A stretch of 45,535 nt of DNA from Methanothrix harundinacea (lineage in GTDB: Archaea > Halobacteriota > Methanosarcinia > Methanotrichales > Methanotrichaceae), in the NCBI GenBank assembly GCA_002502785.1, contig DAQG01000104.1, positions 1 to 45,535 on the forward strand, written 5' to 3'. How positions within the stretch are numbered: the stretch's first letter is position 1; the number at the start of each line of letters is the position of its first letter. The notes beneath the pieces are model-generated. The model was not told the DNA's origin. It ran no database searches and worked only from the letters and a program-made list of their open reading frames with translations. The translations under genes were made by a program, and so were the position numbers. Shown piece by piece: positions 18,095 through 26,452 of the stretch.

Positions 18095-18415
18095 ACGACC
18101 CTTTGTACGGATTTAGGGCAACGATTTATCCTGCAATGACAGTCGAAATTTGGTAAATTTTTCGATGAAAATCTCTATCTTTTTTTTGTCGGTTTCGTTT
18201 CATTAAATTATCATCATCTTCTATATAGGTTGCAACACAATTAAAATTATCAATAAATATCTAAATCTTTAATATCATCTGTCAAGATATGAGATGGAGT
18301 TTTATCAATTAGGATCTCATGTTTTGAATTTAAATTTTTTACGCGACCGACATTTATATCTTAGACCTCTTGTACATTAAATATTTGTTTGAGGGTTTGA
18401 GGGGGTAGGCATAGA
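18095..18415. other. AT-rich spacer before the gingipain-like gene
   Basis: No credible gene. It is rich in A/T runs and contains several TATA-like stretches, one of them about 55 nt before the next ATG (TTTATATCTTAG near 18352-18363), which likely forms that gene's promoter. Confidence 0.5.
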
Positions 18416-20863
18416 ATGGCAGAATCTGCGACATTTCTTATGAGCCTCACATGTCTGGTAGCACTCTCTTTTTTATTCGCTCCATCAAGCTCAGCGGCGC
18501 CGGCGGACTTGGACGATGAGTTCGGAACGGGCTCTCTTCTGACCGATACCCTGGATGGTTTCCTCTTCGAGGATGGCGGGGTGATAGTGCCTGAGATGAG
18601 CGATCTCTTCGAGCTGGGAACATCGTTTGACGGTCCTGACATCGGCCCGGTCGAGATCTCTGACCTTGGAGTTCTGCCGATGGACGGTCTCTCCATAAGC
18701 GGGACGAATTTTTTCGATATCGATATCGACGGAATTATGGACCCCAGAGAGATGGGACTTCAAGGCTGGACCATAAGGTTAGTGGGCGACGATGCCGAAT
18801 TGTTCAGCACGATGACGGATGAAGCCGGAGTTTACGAATTCAGCGATCTAGCGCCCGGCGGCTACACGGTACATCTGGACCTAATAGATGGCTGGAACCA
18901 GACAATGCCGATGGACGGTTTTTATAAGATAGACCTTCCGGACGAAGATGCATACGGATTTGATTTCGGAATTTACGATGGATTGGGAACCAGCGCTCAT
19001 GACGAAAAGCCCGAGGAGGTGGCCGACGACATGAAAACGATCCTGACAAACGATGAAAGCTCTGCCGACGTCGGCGTCCTGGCCTCGGATGGGGGGGGAA
19101 CGACGATAGATGTCAGCCTTCAGGGCGTCGATGTGGAGGAGGTGACGGCTGACGGCGTCACCTACCAGATTCTAACCATCATAGATCGAGGCTACACATC
19201 AGAGGTGGGCAAGCCCCAGATCCCCGTGATAAGAGAAACCCTGGCCATACCCGACGGGGCTTCGGTCTGGGCGACGGTTCTTGACTCGTCCTACTCGACC
19301 TACGAGGGGTATCGGGTCTATCCTGTCCAACCGCCAGAAGTCGACGGTGAAGAAGAAGTCGAGTTCGCGATCGATGAGGGTTTTTACGCTCAGGACGTCT
19401 TCTACCCTGCAGAGGTAGTCGAGATCGGAGCTCCAGCAGTCTGGCGTGATCTGACGGTGGCAAATATTCAGGTGAACCCAGTGATGTTTAATCCGGCTAC
19501 CGGGGAGCTGAGGGTCTACGACCACATTAAAATTAATGTGGAATACGTTGATGGGGCTGCCTTCGCCCAGAAGACGATCGAGCCCAAGTTCTCCGAGATT
19601 TACAGAAAAGTGATACTGAATTATGAAGCACTCGACGTCGTTGTGGGAACTCCGGAAGTTCGGGCTGAAGAGGCCGCCCCAATCCAGGAGGGCTTCAACC
19701 TCTGCAGCGATTTTGAGCGCCTCGACGAAACCACGAAGTTTTTGCTGATATATCATGAAGACTGCTCTTCTTTCGAAAGCTTAGAGCCCCTAATAGACCT
19801 GCACCAGCAGAACGGCCTTTCTTGCGAGGTCTGGAACATCTCGGCGGGAAATCTGCCGACGGCGTATGATATCAAAGCTCTCATATCCAACAGATACACG
19901 GCCCATCCCGAGTTGGAGTACGTCCTGTTGGTGGGAGATATCGCCATCCTGCCCTGGAACCCTAGCTGGAACGGCGTTCCTGGCGATTACTGGTACGGCT
20001 GCATCACCGGAGACGACCTGTGGCCAGAGCTGGCAGTTGGCCGCCTATCGGTCAGGAACGATGCCGAAGTTCAGCAGCAAGTGAGCAAGATCTTGACTTA
20101 CGAACAAAATCCCCCTTCAGGCGACTGGTCCAACAAGGTCCTTCTGGTGGCTCACAAGGAAGAAGCCCCAGAAAAGTATCAGGCGTGCAAAGAGAGCATA
20201 AGAACGAAAGGTTACGTTGAGCCCCTGGTCTTCGATACGGCATACGGGGCCGGGCCCGACCTGGGCGGCGACAGCGCCACCAACGCCGACGTCAAAAGCG
20301 CCGTCGATGCCGGCGTGGGGATTTTGAACTACAGGGGACACGGCTCTGAGATCTACTGGGGTTCCAACAGGAACGTAGAGTACGAGGAATACTACACTAC
20401 CGACGCCCATGCCCTGGAGAACGGCGACAAAACTCCGATCGTCTTCTCCATCGCCTGTAGCAACGCAGCCCTCGATTATTCGGGGGAGTGCCTGGGCGAA
20501 GCCTTCGTCAAGGATGACGATTCGGCCGTAGCCTTCCTCGGCGCAACCCGTCCCTCCTATACGATACCAAACCACGAGTTCGACATCTACCTTTTCGAGG
20601 CGGTGGGCAACGAGCAGATACGCGACGTCGGATGGGTTTTGAATTACGCCAACTCCAAGCTGATCAATAGCTACGGTCCAACCCACGTCTACATGGACAA
20701 CCCGAGGATGTACCTATGGCTCGGAGACCCCGCCCTTTCGATCAACTTTGCTCTTCCAAACAGACCTCCAAATACGCCTGATACGCCGACAGGTCCCATC
20801 ACAGGTCGCACAGGCGTTCTTTATTCCTATTTGACCAGCACAACAGATCCGGATGCGGGTTAG
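18416..20863 (+). CDS. Secreted gingipain-like cysteine protease (family C25), C-terminally truncated
   Basis: The 815-residue protein has a signal peptide (residues 1-28, ending SSSA). A SdrD-B-like collagen-binding-fold domain follows (about 98-180, with DGIMDPRE and GVYEFSDLAPGGYTV), then a C25 propeptide-like region (about 220-400) and the C25 catalytic domain. The His-Cys pair is present as His642 in YRGHGSE and Cys681 in SIACSNA. After the protease, RPPNTPDTPTGPITGRTGV begins an Ig/PKD-like module that stops after a few strands at DPDAG. The next frame continues with weak resemblance to such a module, so a frameshift near 20860 may have removed C-terminal domains. The enzyme part is complete. 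Confidence 0.85.
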   Translation: MAESATFLMSLTCLVALSFLFAPSSSAAPADLDDEFGTGSLLTDTLDGFLFEDGGVIVPEMSDLFELGTSFDGPDIGPVEISDLGVLPMDGLSISGTNFFDIDIDGIMDPREMGLQGWTIRLVGDDAELFSTMTDEAGVYEFSDLAPGGYTVHLDLIDGWNQTMPMDGFYKIDLPDEDAYGFDFGIYDGLGTSAHDEKPEEVADDMKTILTNDESSADVGVLASDGGGTTIDVSLQGVDVEEVTADGVTYQILTIIDRGYTSEVGKPQIPVIRETLAIPDGASVWATVLDSSYSTYEGYRVYPVQPPEVDGEEEVEFAIDEGFYAQDVFYPAEVVEIGAPAVWRDLTVANIQVNPVMFNPATGELRVYDHIKINVEYVDGAAFAQKTIEPKFSEIYRKVILNYEALDVVVGTPEVRAEEAAPIQEGFNLCSDFERLDETTKFLLIYHEDCSSFESLEPLIDLHQQNGLSCEVWNISAGNLPTAYDIKALISNRYTAHPELEYVLLVGDIAILPWNPSWNGVPGDYWYGCITGDDLWPELAVGRLSVRNDAEVQQQVSKILTYEQNPPSGDWSNKVLLVAHKEEAPEKYQACKESIRTKGYVEPLVFDTAYGAGPDLGGDSATNADVKSAVDAGVGILNYRGHGSEIYWGSNRNVEYEEYYTTDAHALENGDKTPIVFSIACSNAALDYSGECLGEAFVKDDDSAVAFLGATRPSYTIPNHEFDIYLFEAVGNEQIRDVGWVLNYANSKLINSYGPTHVYMDNPRMYLWLGDPALSINFALPNRPPNTPDTPTGPITGRTGVLYSYLTSTTDPDAG

Positions 20864-20969
20864 GCGAAGCTACCCTTTTGGCGAAAGATATGGTGCGACT
20901 TTTGATGCAGGCTTTATTAATTCGGGGCCGAGATGTCGTGGACATAGTATCCAAAAACTATGAATGCCA
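20864..20969 (+). pseudogene. Possible shifted remainder of the protease C-terminal Ig/PKD-like module
   Basis: Read in the next frame from just before the stop, the DNA gives VRRSYPFGERYGATF then DAGFINSGP before a stop. Intact modules in related proteins go on after 'DPDGD' with 'V-x-Y-x-F-D-W-G-D' and later a 'GF-x-x-SG' turn. The match is partial, so decay is likely even if a frameshift is real. Confidence 0.3.
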
Positions 20970-21051
20970 AGAGATGCATAGAGCTTCTAAGCTGATTAAA
21001 TCGATATGTATGTGATCGCGCTCTTTGAATTTCTTTTAGGGTCGGGTGGTC

Positions 21052-21756
21052 ATGATGAGTTTTGAGAGATTCGAGATTGGATTGATCCTGGTGATTATTT
21101 GCGTGCCGACGATCTCGGCCCAGAGCTGTGACTGGACCGGCGTATGGAATACCACCTACGGGAGGCTCGAGCTCCGCCAGTCCGGCCAGGACGTCGTCGG
21201 ATCTTACGACTTAGACCAGGGTCGTCTCATCGGAACGGTCACGGAGACCGGGCTTGTGGGCACGTGGTCAGAGGCGCCGACTTACCTTCCGCCCGACGAC
21301 GGCGGAGACGTCGAGCTGAACTTCACCGACGACTGCAACGGCTTTGAGGGGCGGTGGAGGTATGGCTCTTCCGGTCCATGGTGGACGGACTGGAATGGAT
21401 CGAAAGGACCGGGTCCGATCTCGTTCATCCCGGCAGGGGGTGGATCCGGTATCTCAGGCGCGAACATAGTCGCTGACGTCTGCGGTCTCGGCCAGTTTAT
21501 CGGTGTAGTAAAAGGGGGCGAGTTTGCGATCCTGGATCCGCCAAGCCCCGCAGGCAGAACCGCGAGGCTGACCAGGATTCCGATCCAGGCAGCCCGGCCG
21601 CCCGAGAGCGACGAGATCGATCTCGTCGGGTACGAGGGGAGGACGATTATGGTGTGCGGCCGCGAGGACAGCGGCTGGATCTATTCGGCAAAGATCGTCG
21701 ACCAGGCAGGGCCGATCATCACCGCCTTGGTCAGGAAGGTCTTCGACCAGGAGTGA
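21052..21756 (+). CDS. Small secreted two-domain protein
   Basis: The 234-residue protein begins with a signal peptide (IGLILVIICVPTISA, cut before Gln). Residues ~25-120 form a beta-rich domain with WTGVWNTTYGRLELRQSG, then GTVTETGLVGTWSEAPTY, a pattern I associate with extracellular proteins of methanogens but cannot tie to a known activity. The C-terminal half has a strand-rich segment with VDLVGYEGR-type turns, like a small OB or SH3-like fold. Starts at 21052 or 21055 are equally possible, with GGTGG just upstream. It is convergent with the methyltransferase gene. Confidence 0.7.
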   Translation: MMSFERFEIGLILVIICVPTISAQSCDWTGVWNTTYGRLELRQSGQDVVGSYDLDQGRLIGTVTETGLVGTWSEAPTYLPPDDGGDVELNFTDDCNGFEGRWRYGSSGPWWTDWNGSKGPGPISFIPAGGGSGISGANIVADVCGLGQFIGVVKGGEFAILDPPSPAGRTARLTRIPIQAARPPESDEIDLVGYEGRTIMVCGREDSGWIYSAKIVDQAGPIITALVRKVFDQE

Positions 21757-21768
21757 CGACATAATCTG

Positions 21769-22767
21769 TCACCTGCAGACGAAGATGTGCCTCGTAAGGC
21801 TTCGGTGCACCCTCTCGGTGTGGATTTCAATAACTTCAAACCCGGCATCCTCGACGAACTCGCCGACGGGCCGATCGTCGACGTAGATCATCCTTCTTTT
21901 TGGGACCAGGACCCTCCTCAGCTCTGCCAGGCTTCCGGCCAATAGCTCGTCTCTTGACCCCCCCTGGATCAGGGCCGACCTGCCGTAGGGGGCGTCCAAT
22001 ACAGCGCCATCGACAGATCGATCTTTCAGCGGCAGCCTCATGGCGTCCCCTACCAATAGAGTGCAGTCAAGCCCCTCCAGGTTCGACTTTGCTCCCCGGA
22101 CGATCTCTTCCTGGACGTCGATCCCCAGCCCCCTGATCCCCACCAGGCCCGCCTCTACCAGAAACCCGGCGGTGCCTGGAAAGGGGTCAAGGAGCCTTTC
22201 GCCCTCTCTCACTCGAGATAGGTTGACGAGGGCCCTGGAGAGCTTCGGCAGCATCGTTCCGGGATGAAAAAAGGGCTTTTTGTGGGGACGTCGGGCCCGA
22301 AACCCGACCCGGTCGGAGCAGGCAACCTCATTGCCGAGGAGGACCCCCTCTTTTGTAACGATCGCTCTGATCTCGATCTCGGGGTCTTTCATGTCGGCCT
22401 TGTACCCCCTTCTCCAGAGCGCCGATCCCACCTTCCTCTCTACCTCGTCGCTCATCAGGGGCGCATCGCCCAGACGCTTCGCTCTGACCCTGTAGGTCTT
22501 CTCCGGAAGGTCCAGGTCCTTTGCGGCTTCTACCACCCCTTCCGGGGTCGGTTCGGCCTCGGCCCAGACCTCGACGACTCGGTGGATCATCGCCATCCTC
22601 TTCCCGAGCCTGTGGATGTCCAGGTCCCGGGCCTCGACGACGAGACAGCGGTCGAGGTCGGAGACGACCCGATGCCCCGAAGAGCAGATCTCCAGCAGGG
22701 ATAGGGCCTCGCTTTTTGGGATCGTCGGATGCTCCCCCGAGAGCTCGAAGGCGTATCGAGTCTCCAT
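21769..22767 (-). CDS. THUMP-domain tRNA guanosine-N2 methyltransferase (Trm-G10 type)
   Basis: The 332-residue protein has an N-terminal THUMP-like region (residues ~40-150) and a Rossmann methyltransferase domain with LLDPFPGTAGFLVEA (SAM loop), GIDVQEEIV and the catalytic DAPYGRS motif, equal to the N/D-P-P-Y motif of amino-methylating enzymes with Ala in place of the first Pro. Archaeal proteins of this layout dimethylate G10 of tRNA. Its start lies two bases from the stop of the upstream kinase-like gene, making it third in an ahcY operon; placement with the SAH-removing enzyme fits a SAM-using methyltransferase. Confidence 0.85.
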   Translation of the reverse strand: METRYAFELSGEHPTIPKSEALSLLEICSSGHRVVSDLDRCLVVEARDLDIHRLGKRMAMIHRVVEVWAEAEPTPEGVVEAAKDLDLPEKTYRVRAKRLGDAPLMSDEVERKVGSALWRRGYKADMKDPEIEIRAIVTKEGVLLGNEVACSDRVGFRARRPHKKPFFHPGTMLPKLSRALVNLSRVREGERLLDPFPGTAGFLVEAGLVGIRGLGIDVQEEIVRGAKSNLEGLDCTLLVGDAMRLPLKDRSVDGAVLDAPYGRSALIQGGSRDELLAGSLAELRRVLVPKRRMIYVDDRPVGEFVEDAGFEVIEIHTERVHRSLTRHIFVCR

Positions 22768-22768
22768 C

Positions 22769-23866
22769 TCAGATCCTGGGCGTTTCGAGGTAGCTATTGA
22801 CCTTCCTGTAGTCGAACTTCTCAGCGTCGAGGACGTTCTCCAGGAAGTTGAAGAGGGTCCTTCTTACATCGCCCGATAGGAGCGGATACCAGGTGGGGCT
22901 TGCCACCACCATCATCCTGAAGGCGAAGAAGGGAGCGATCACCTCCAACAGCTCCTCGTCTCCTGTCCTGTCCAGGTAGTTCTCGAAGAATAGCTCAAAG
23001 AGTTCTTTTAAGCCGCCTTCAAGTCTCAAGCTCTTCTGGACCGAGTAGAAGATGTAGTTGGTCGTCATGGCGGTGATGTCGTCGGCGGCCTCGCCCCACT
23101 CGCCTCGGGACCTGTCCAGGACCGAGAAGTCCGTCCCCGACCTGAACATCACGTTCCAGGGGTGAAAGTCGCCATGGGCCATGCAGAGCCGGTGGGTCCT
23201 GTCTCGAAGCCGCCACCTCCAGTCGACGCACCTCTTCTCGATCGACGAAAGCTCGCCGGGCGCGAGGAACTCGGGGTTCGGTGGATAGTCGTCGAGGATC
23301 CCCATGATGCACTCGCCGTGGCCGACGGTATCTCTGATCTTTCGTCTGTAGAGGGCCGGCGAGTCCTTCTTGACGGCGTGGATCTCGGCGAGGTAGGTGG
23401 AGAGAACTTCGGCACGGGCCAGGTCCAGGTCCCTGGCCCCTTCTTCCTTAACCCGTTCCAAATCGAAGAAGTACTCTTTCCCCTCGATCTTCTCCATCAG
23501 GATGAAGAACTCCGAGGCGTCGCCGCAGGAGCTGAGCCTCCCCTCAGGGTTGAAGTAGCCAGCGTCGATCGACTTCACGTGTTTCGGGAGGTGCCCGAAG
23601 GTCGAGTGCTGCCAGAGTAGGACCTGGGCCCGGTCCGAGAAGTGGTCGTGGCCGAAGCCCTCCTGGACTCGCATCGTCGAGAGGACCGCAGACTTCGTCT
23701 CGCCCCCTGACCGGTACTCCAGAAGGACAGGACTTCCGTAGCCGAAGCCCTTCACGTCTTCTGTGGTTGGGGTGGTATCTCCCAGGGTGCTCATGCCGAC
23801 CAATTCGGCGTCCTCTCCTTCGAGGCGTCTCAGGTAGGCCTCGACGTCCTCTCTTTTCAGGTTCAT
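22769..23866 (-). CDS. Aminoglycoside-phosphotransferase-like (APH fold) kinase
   Basis: The 365-residue protein has the kinase catalytic loop HGDFHPWNVMF near residues 225-235 and a following VLDRSRGEWGEAADD segment with the metal-binding Asp. The N-terminal lobe is less conserved. The natural substrate is not known; relatives phosphorylate sugars, choline, homoserine or antibiotics. I start at ATG 23866 because GGTGA is six to seven bases upstream, whereas the in-frame GTG at 23878 is part of that ribosome-binding site. It sits between ahcY and the tRNA methyltransferase, and spacing shows co-transcription. Confidence 0.8.
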   Translation of the reverse strand: MNLKREDVEAYLRRLEGEDAELVGMSTLGDTTPTTEDVKGFGYGSPVLLEYRSGGETKSAVLSTMRVQEGFGHDHFSDRAQVLLWQHSTFGHLPKHVKSIDAGYFNPEGRLSSCGDASEFFILMEKIEGKEYFFDLERVKEEGARDLDLARAEVLSTYLAEIHAVKKDSPALYRRKIRDTVGHGECIMGILDDYPPNPEFLAPGELSSIEKRCVDWRWRLRDRTHRLCMAHGDFHPWNVMFRSGTDFSVLDRSRGEWGEAADDITAMTTNYIFYSVQKSLRLEGGLKELFELFFENYLDRTGDEELLEVIAPFFAFRMMVVASPTWYPLLSGDVRRTLFNFLENVLDAEKFDYRKVNSYLETPRI

Positions 23867-23884
23867 GTCCCTTTTCACCTCACA

Positions 23885-25141
23885 TCAGGTTCCCATATCC
23901 CAGCTGTGGAGGTACTTGTACTGCTCCGGGGTCAGGGTCTCGATCTCGATCCCCATCGCTTCGAGCTTGAGGGCTGCAACCCTCTTGTCGATCTCCGAGG
24001 GGACGGAGTATACTTTTCTCTCCAGATCCGGGCCGTGCTCGGCTATGTACCTTACAGACAGGGCCTGGTTTGCAAAGCTCATGTCCATCACCTCGGGCGG
24101 GTGGCCGTAAGCTGCGGCGAGGTTGATCAGCCGGCCTTCGGCCAGGAGGTAGATCCTGCGGCCGTCTCTCATCTTGTACTCCATCACGTTCTCCTGGACC
24201 TCGCCGGTTTCTTTTGCCATCTCTTCCAGGGCCGGGATGTCGATCTCGACGTTGAAGTGGCCGCTGTTGCAGACGATCGCCTGGTCTTTCATCAGCTCCA
24301 TGTGCTCTTTTCTGATGACCGAAATGTCTCCCGTGACGGTTACGAAGAGGTCGCCGATTGCAGCTGCCTGGATCATCGGCATCACCCTGAAGCCGTCCAT
24401 GGCCGCCTCCAAAGCCTTTCGGGGCTCGACCTCGACAACGATGACGTTTGCGCCCATGCCCCTCGCCCGGGTCGCCAGACCCCGACCGCACCAGCCGTAG
24501 CCTCCGATGACGGCGTTCTTGCCGGCGAAGAGGAAGTTTGTGGCGTTCATGATCCCGTGGAGAGTGCTCTGGCCGGTGCCGTACCGGTTGTCGAACATCA
24601 TCTTCGTCTCGGCATCGTTGACGGCGAGGACCGGGTACATCAGCTCGCCCGCCTCGGCGAGGGCCCGCAGCCTTATAACTCCGGTCGTCGTCTCCTCGCA
24701 GCCGCCGAGGATCTCGCCCGCCAGGTCCTTCCGGTCCCTGTGGATGGTAGCGATGGTGTCGGCGCCGTCGTCGAGGGTGACATTTGGTCCGATGTCAAGG
24801 GCCTTGTTGATGCAGTCGTAGTACTCCTGGTCGTTCTCGCCGTGGAAGGCGTAGACGTACATCCCATCTTCAGCCAGGGCCGCCGCCACGTCGTCCTGAG
24901 TGCTGAGGGGGTTGGATCCGGTGACAGCGATCTCGGCGCCTCCTGCGGTGAGGGTCGATAGCAAGTTTGCCGTCTCGACGGTGACGTGGAGGCAGGCCAC
25001 GATCTTGACGCCCTCCAGGGGCCTTTCCGTCTGGTACTCCTCCCTGATCTTCTGGAGGACGGGCATGTGTCTTCTCGCCCACTCGATCCTCTTTTTGCCC
25101 TTCTCGGCGAGGCTTGAGTCCTTGATGACGTTCTCCTTCAA
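23885..25141 (-). CDS. ahcY: Adenosylhomocysteinase (or S-inosylhomocysteine hydrolase)
   Basis: The 418-residue protein splits S-adenosylhomocysteine to homocysteine and a nucleoside, relieving product inhibition of methyltransferases. Seen are CLHVTVETANL near residue 50, the NAD-binding GYGWCGRGLATRARGMGA, and the closing segment SWDMGT. In some methanogens the characterised enzyme of this family prefers S-inosylhomocysteine, made by a separate deaminase; the sequence alone does not decide this. It leads an operon with the APH-like kinase and tRNA methyltransferase and faces a repeat-rich putative operator upstream. Confidence 0.95.
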   Translation of the reverse strand: MKENVIKDSSLAEKGKKRIEWARRHMPVLQKIREEYQTERPLEGVKIVACLHVTVETANLLSTLTAGGAEIAVTGSNPLSTQDDVAAALAEDGMYVYAFHGENDQEYYDCINKALDIGPNVTLDDGADTIATIHRDRKDLAGEILGGCEETTTGVIRLRALAEAGELMYPVLAVNDAETKMMFDNRYGTGQSTLHGIMNATNFLFAGKNAVIGGYGWCGRGLATRARGMGANVIVVEVEPRKALEAAMDGFRVMPMIQAAAIGDLFVTVTGDISVIRKEHMELMKDQAIVCNSGHFNVEIDIPALEEMAKETGEVQENVMEYKMRDGRRIYLLAEGRLINLAAAYGHPPEVMDMSFANQALSVRYIAEHGPDLERKVYSVPSEIDKRVAALKLEAMGIEIETLTPEQYKYLHSWDMGT

Positions 25142-25210
25142 AATATCACCTTATCTCTTTTTGGGGTCTGATCTCTCCGGTCAGTGTTATTATGCACCTT
25201 ATGGATCTGT

Positions 25211-25256
25211 ATCAGTAATACGTCTTATTGGTACGTATTACTGATACGTATTACTG
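25211..25256. promoter_or_regulatory. Repeat-rich operator candidate between ahcY and the MBL gene
   Basis: The 12-mer ATCAGTAATACG (25211-25222) is repeated as its exact reverse complement CGTATTACTGAT at 25234-25245, with an 11-base spacer. The core TACGTATTACTG occurs again directly, at 25232-25243 and 25245-25256, a 13-base period. Three copies of one motif in 46 bases, in a divergent intergenic region, is the usual look of a regulator-binding site. Confidence 0.6.
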
Positions 25257-25363
25257 GCCGACTTATTACTGTTCCTGTGACGAAGATTCGCTGGAGGTAC
25301 TTAAAACCGATCGATTCAGACCACCAGCAACTTCTATCAACCTTCGAATCCCCAGATGACCTC

Positions 25364-26113
25364 ATGGAAATCGAGGTGACCCTCCTTGGAACCGGGGTCG
25401 GTATCCCCCACTCAGGCCGGGCCCAGGCGGGCCTTGTAATCAGGGGCGAGAAACCCCTTCTCTTCGACTGCGGCGCAGGAGCCCTTTTGAGGTTGGCGGA
25501 GGCGGGCTTCTTGCCCATCGAGATCGACGTCGCCCTCCTCACCCACCTACATCTCGACCACGTCTCAGACCTTCTCGCCCTGGCCAAGGCCCGATGGCTG
25601 ATGGGCGAAAGGAGCATGAAGGTATTCGGGCCCGAGGGGACACAGGAGTGGTTCGAGACGGTCCGGGGCCTCTATCCGTACCTGGTGGATCTGGACGTCT
25701 CCATCAGCGTCGTCGATCCCGGTGATGAGTTCACCCTCAAGGGCCTGAAAATCAGGGCTGGTGAGGCGGTCCACAGCCTTCCGGCTCTCGGCTACAGGAT
25801 CGAGTCTGGCAACAAGGCGATAGTCTACTCCGGGGATACCGAGCCCACGGAGTCGGTGAGGGACCTCGCGGAGGGCGCGGACCTTCTGATCCACGAGTGC
25901 TCCTTTCCTGAGCCCTTCGTCGTCACAAACCACTCGACGCCCCGGCGGCTCGGCGAAAACTTCCGGGGCGCTGGGATAAAGCGAATCGTCCTCACCCACC
26001 TATATCCTCAGACGATCGGGTGCGAGGCGGAGATGGTCCGGGACGTCTTGGCGGGCCTCGGTCCAGGCGTCGGAGTCGAGATCGGGCTGGATTTGCAGAG
26101 GATCCAGATTTAG
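25364..26113 (+). CDS. Metallo-beta-lactamase-fold hydrolase, RNase Z-like
   Basis: The 249-residue protein begins with VTLLGTGVGIP and carries the zinc motif THLHLDHVSDLL, then AVHSLPALGYRIE, an aspartate in VYSGDTEP and a late TNHSTP/LTHLYP segment. This is the RNase Z/arylsulfatase branch of the fold; the tRNA exosite arm of true RNase Z is not obvious, so the substrate is open. The frame is open upstream to 25184, but homology begins at ATG 25364; a TATA-like CTTAAAACC near 25299 suits that start. It is divergent from ahcY. Confidence 0.85.
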   Translation: MEIEVTLLGTGVGIPHSGRAQAGLVIRGEKPLLFDCGAGALLRLAEAGFLPIEIDVALLTHLHLDHVSDLLALAKARWLMGERSMKVFGPEGTQEWFETVRGLYPYLVDLDVSISVVDPGDEFTLKGLKIRAGEAVHSLPALGYRIESGNKAIVYSGDTEPTESVRDLAEGADLLIHECSFPEPFVVTNHSTPRRLGENFRGAGIKRIVLTHLYPQTIGCEAEMVRDVLAGLGPGVGVEIGLDLQRIQI

Positions 26114-26452
26114 TTCAATAATTTTTATAATAGCTTCGGATGGTTCTGAACCAGAAAATATTGATATTTTTTCGAAGATGCTTTTAGTGATGAATATTCA
26201 ATGCACATGATTATTTTTATGTTTTGTTCCCGTTTTTAGACGAATTCTAAAAAGTCGGACTTAAATGAGCTTATTATGCAATAGTTTCTGACTATTATTC
26301 GTCATTTCGACCAAAATTTTTGCCGTTAAATGGACATTATCGACATCTATCTTCACATGATGGTCGGATTGGAGTGAGACATATTATCGAAAGAGTTATG
26401 TAGTACTTCTATGAAATAATAGAATCAGTTAAACCAATGTGGAGGTAAAAAA
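26114..26452. other. AT-rich intergenic region before the subtilase gene
   Basis: No credible gene. It has many A/T runs and ends with a GGAGGT ribosome-binding site at 26441-26446. It must contain the subtilase promoter, but several TATA-like stretches prevent a firm choice. Confidence 0.5.

Noticed and set aside
17932..18156. 74-codon frame after the flavoprotein gene
   Set aside because: The stretch makes better sense in another frame, as the tail of an SMP-30-like protein.
24870..25082. Small minus-strand frame within ahcY
   Set aside because: Shadow frame of the ahcY coding sequence.
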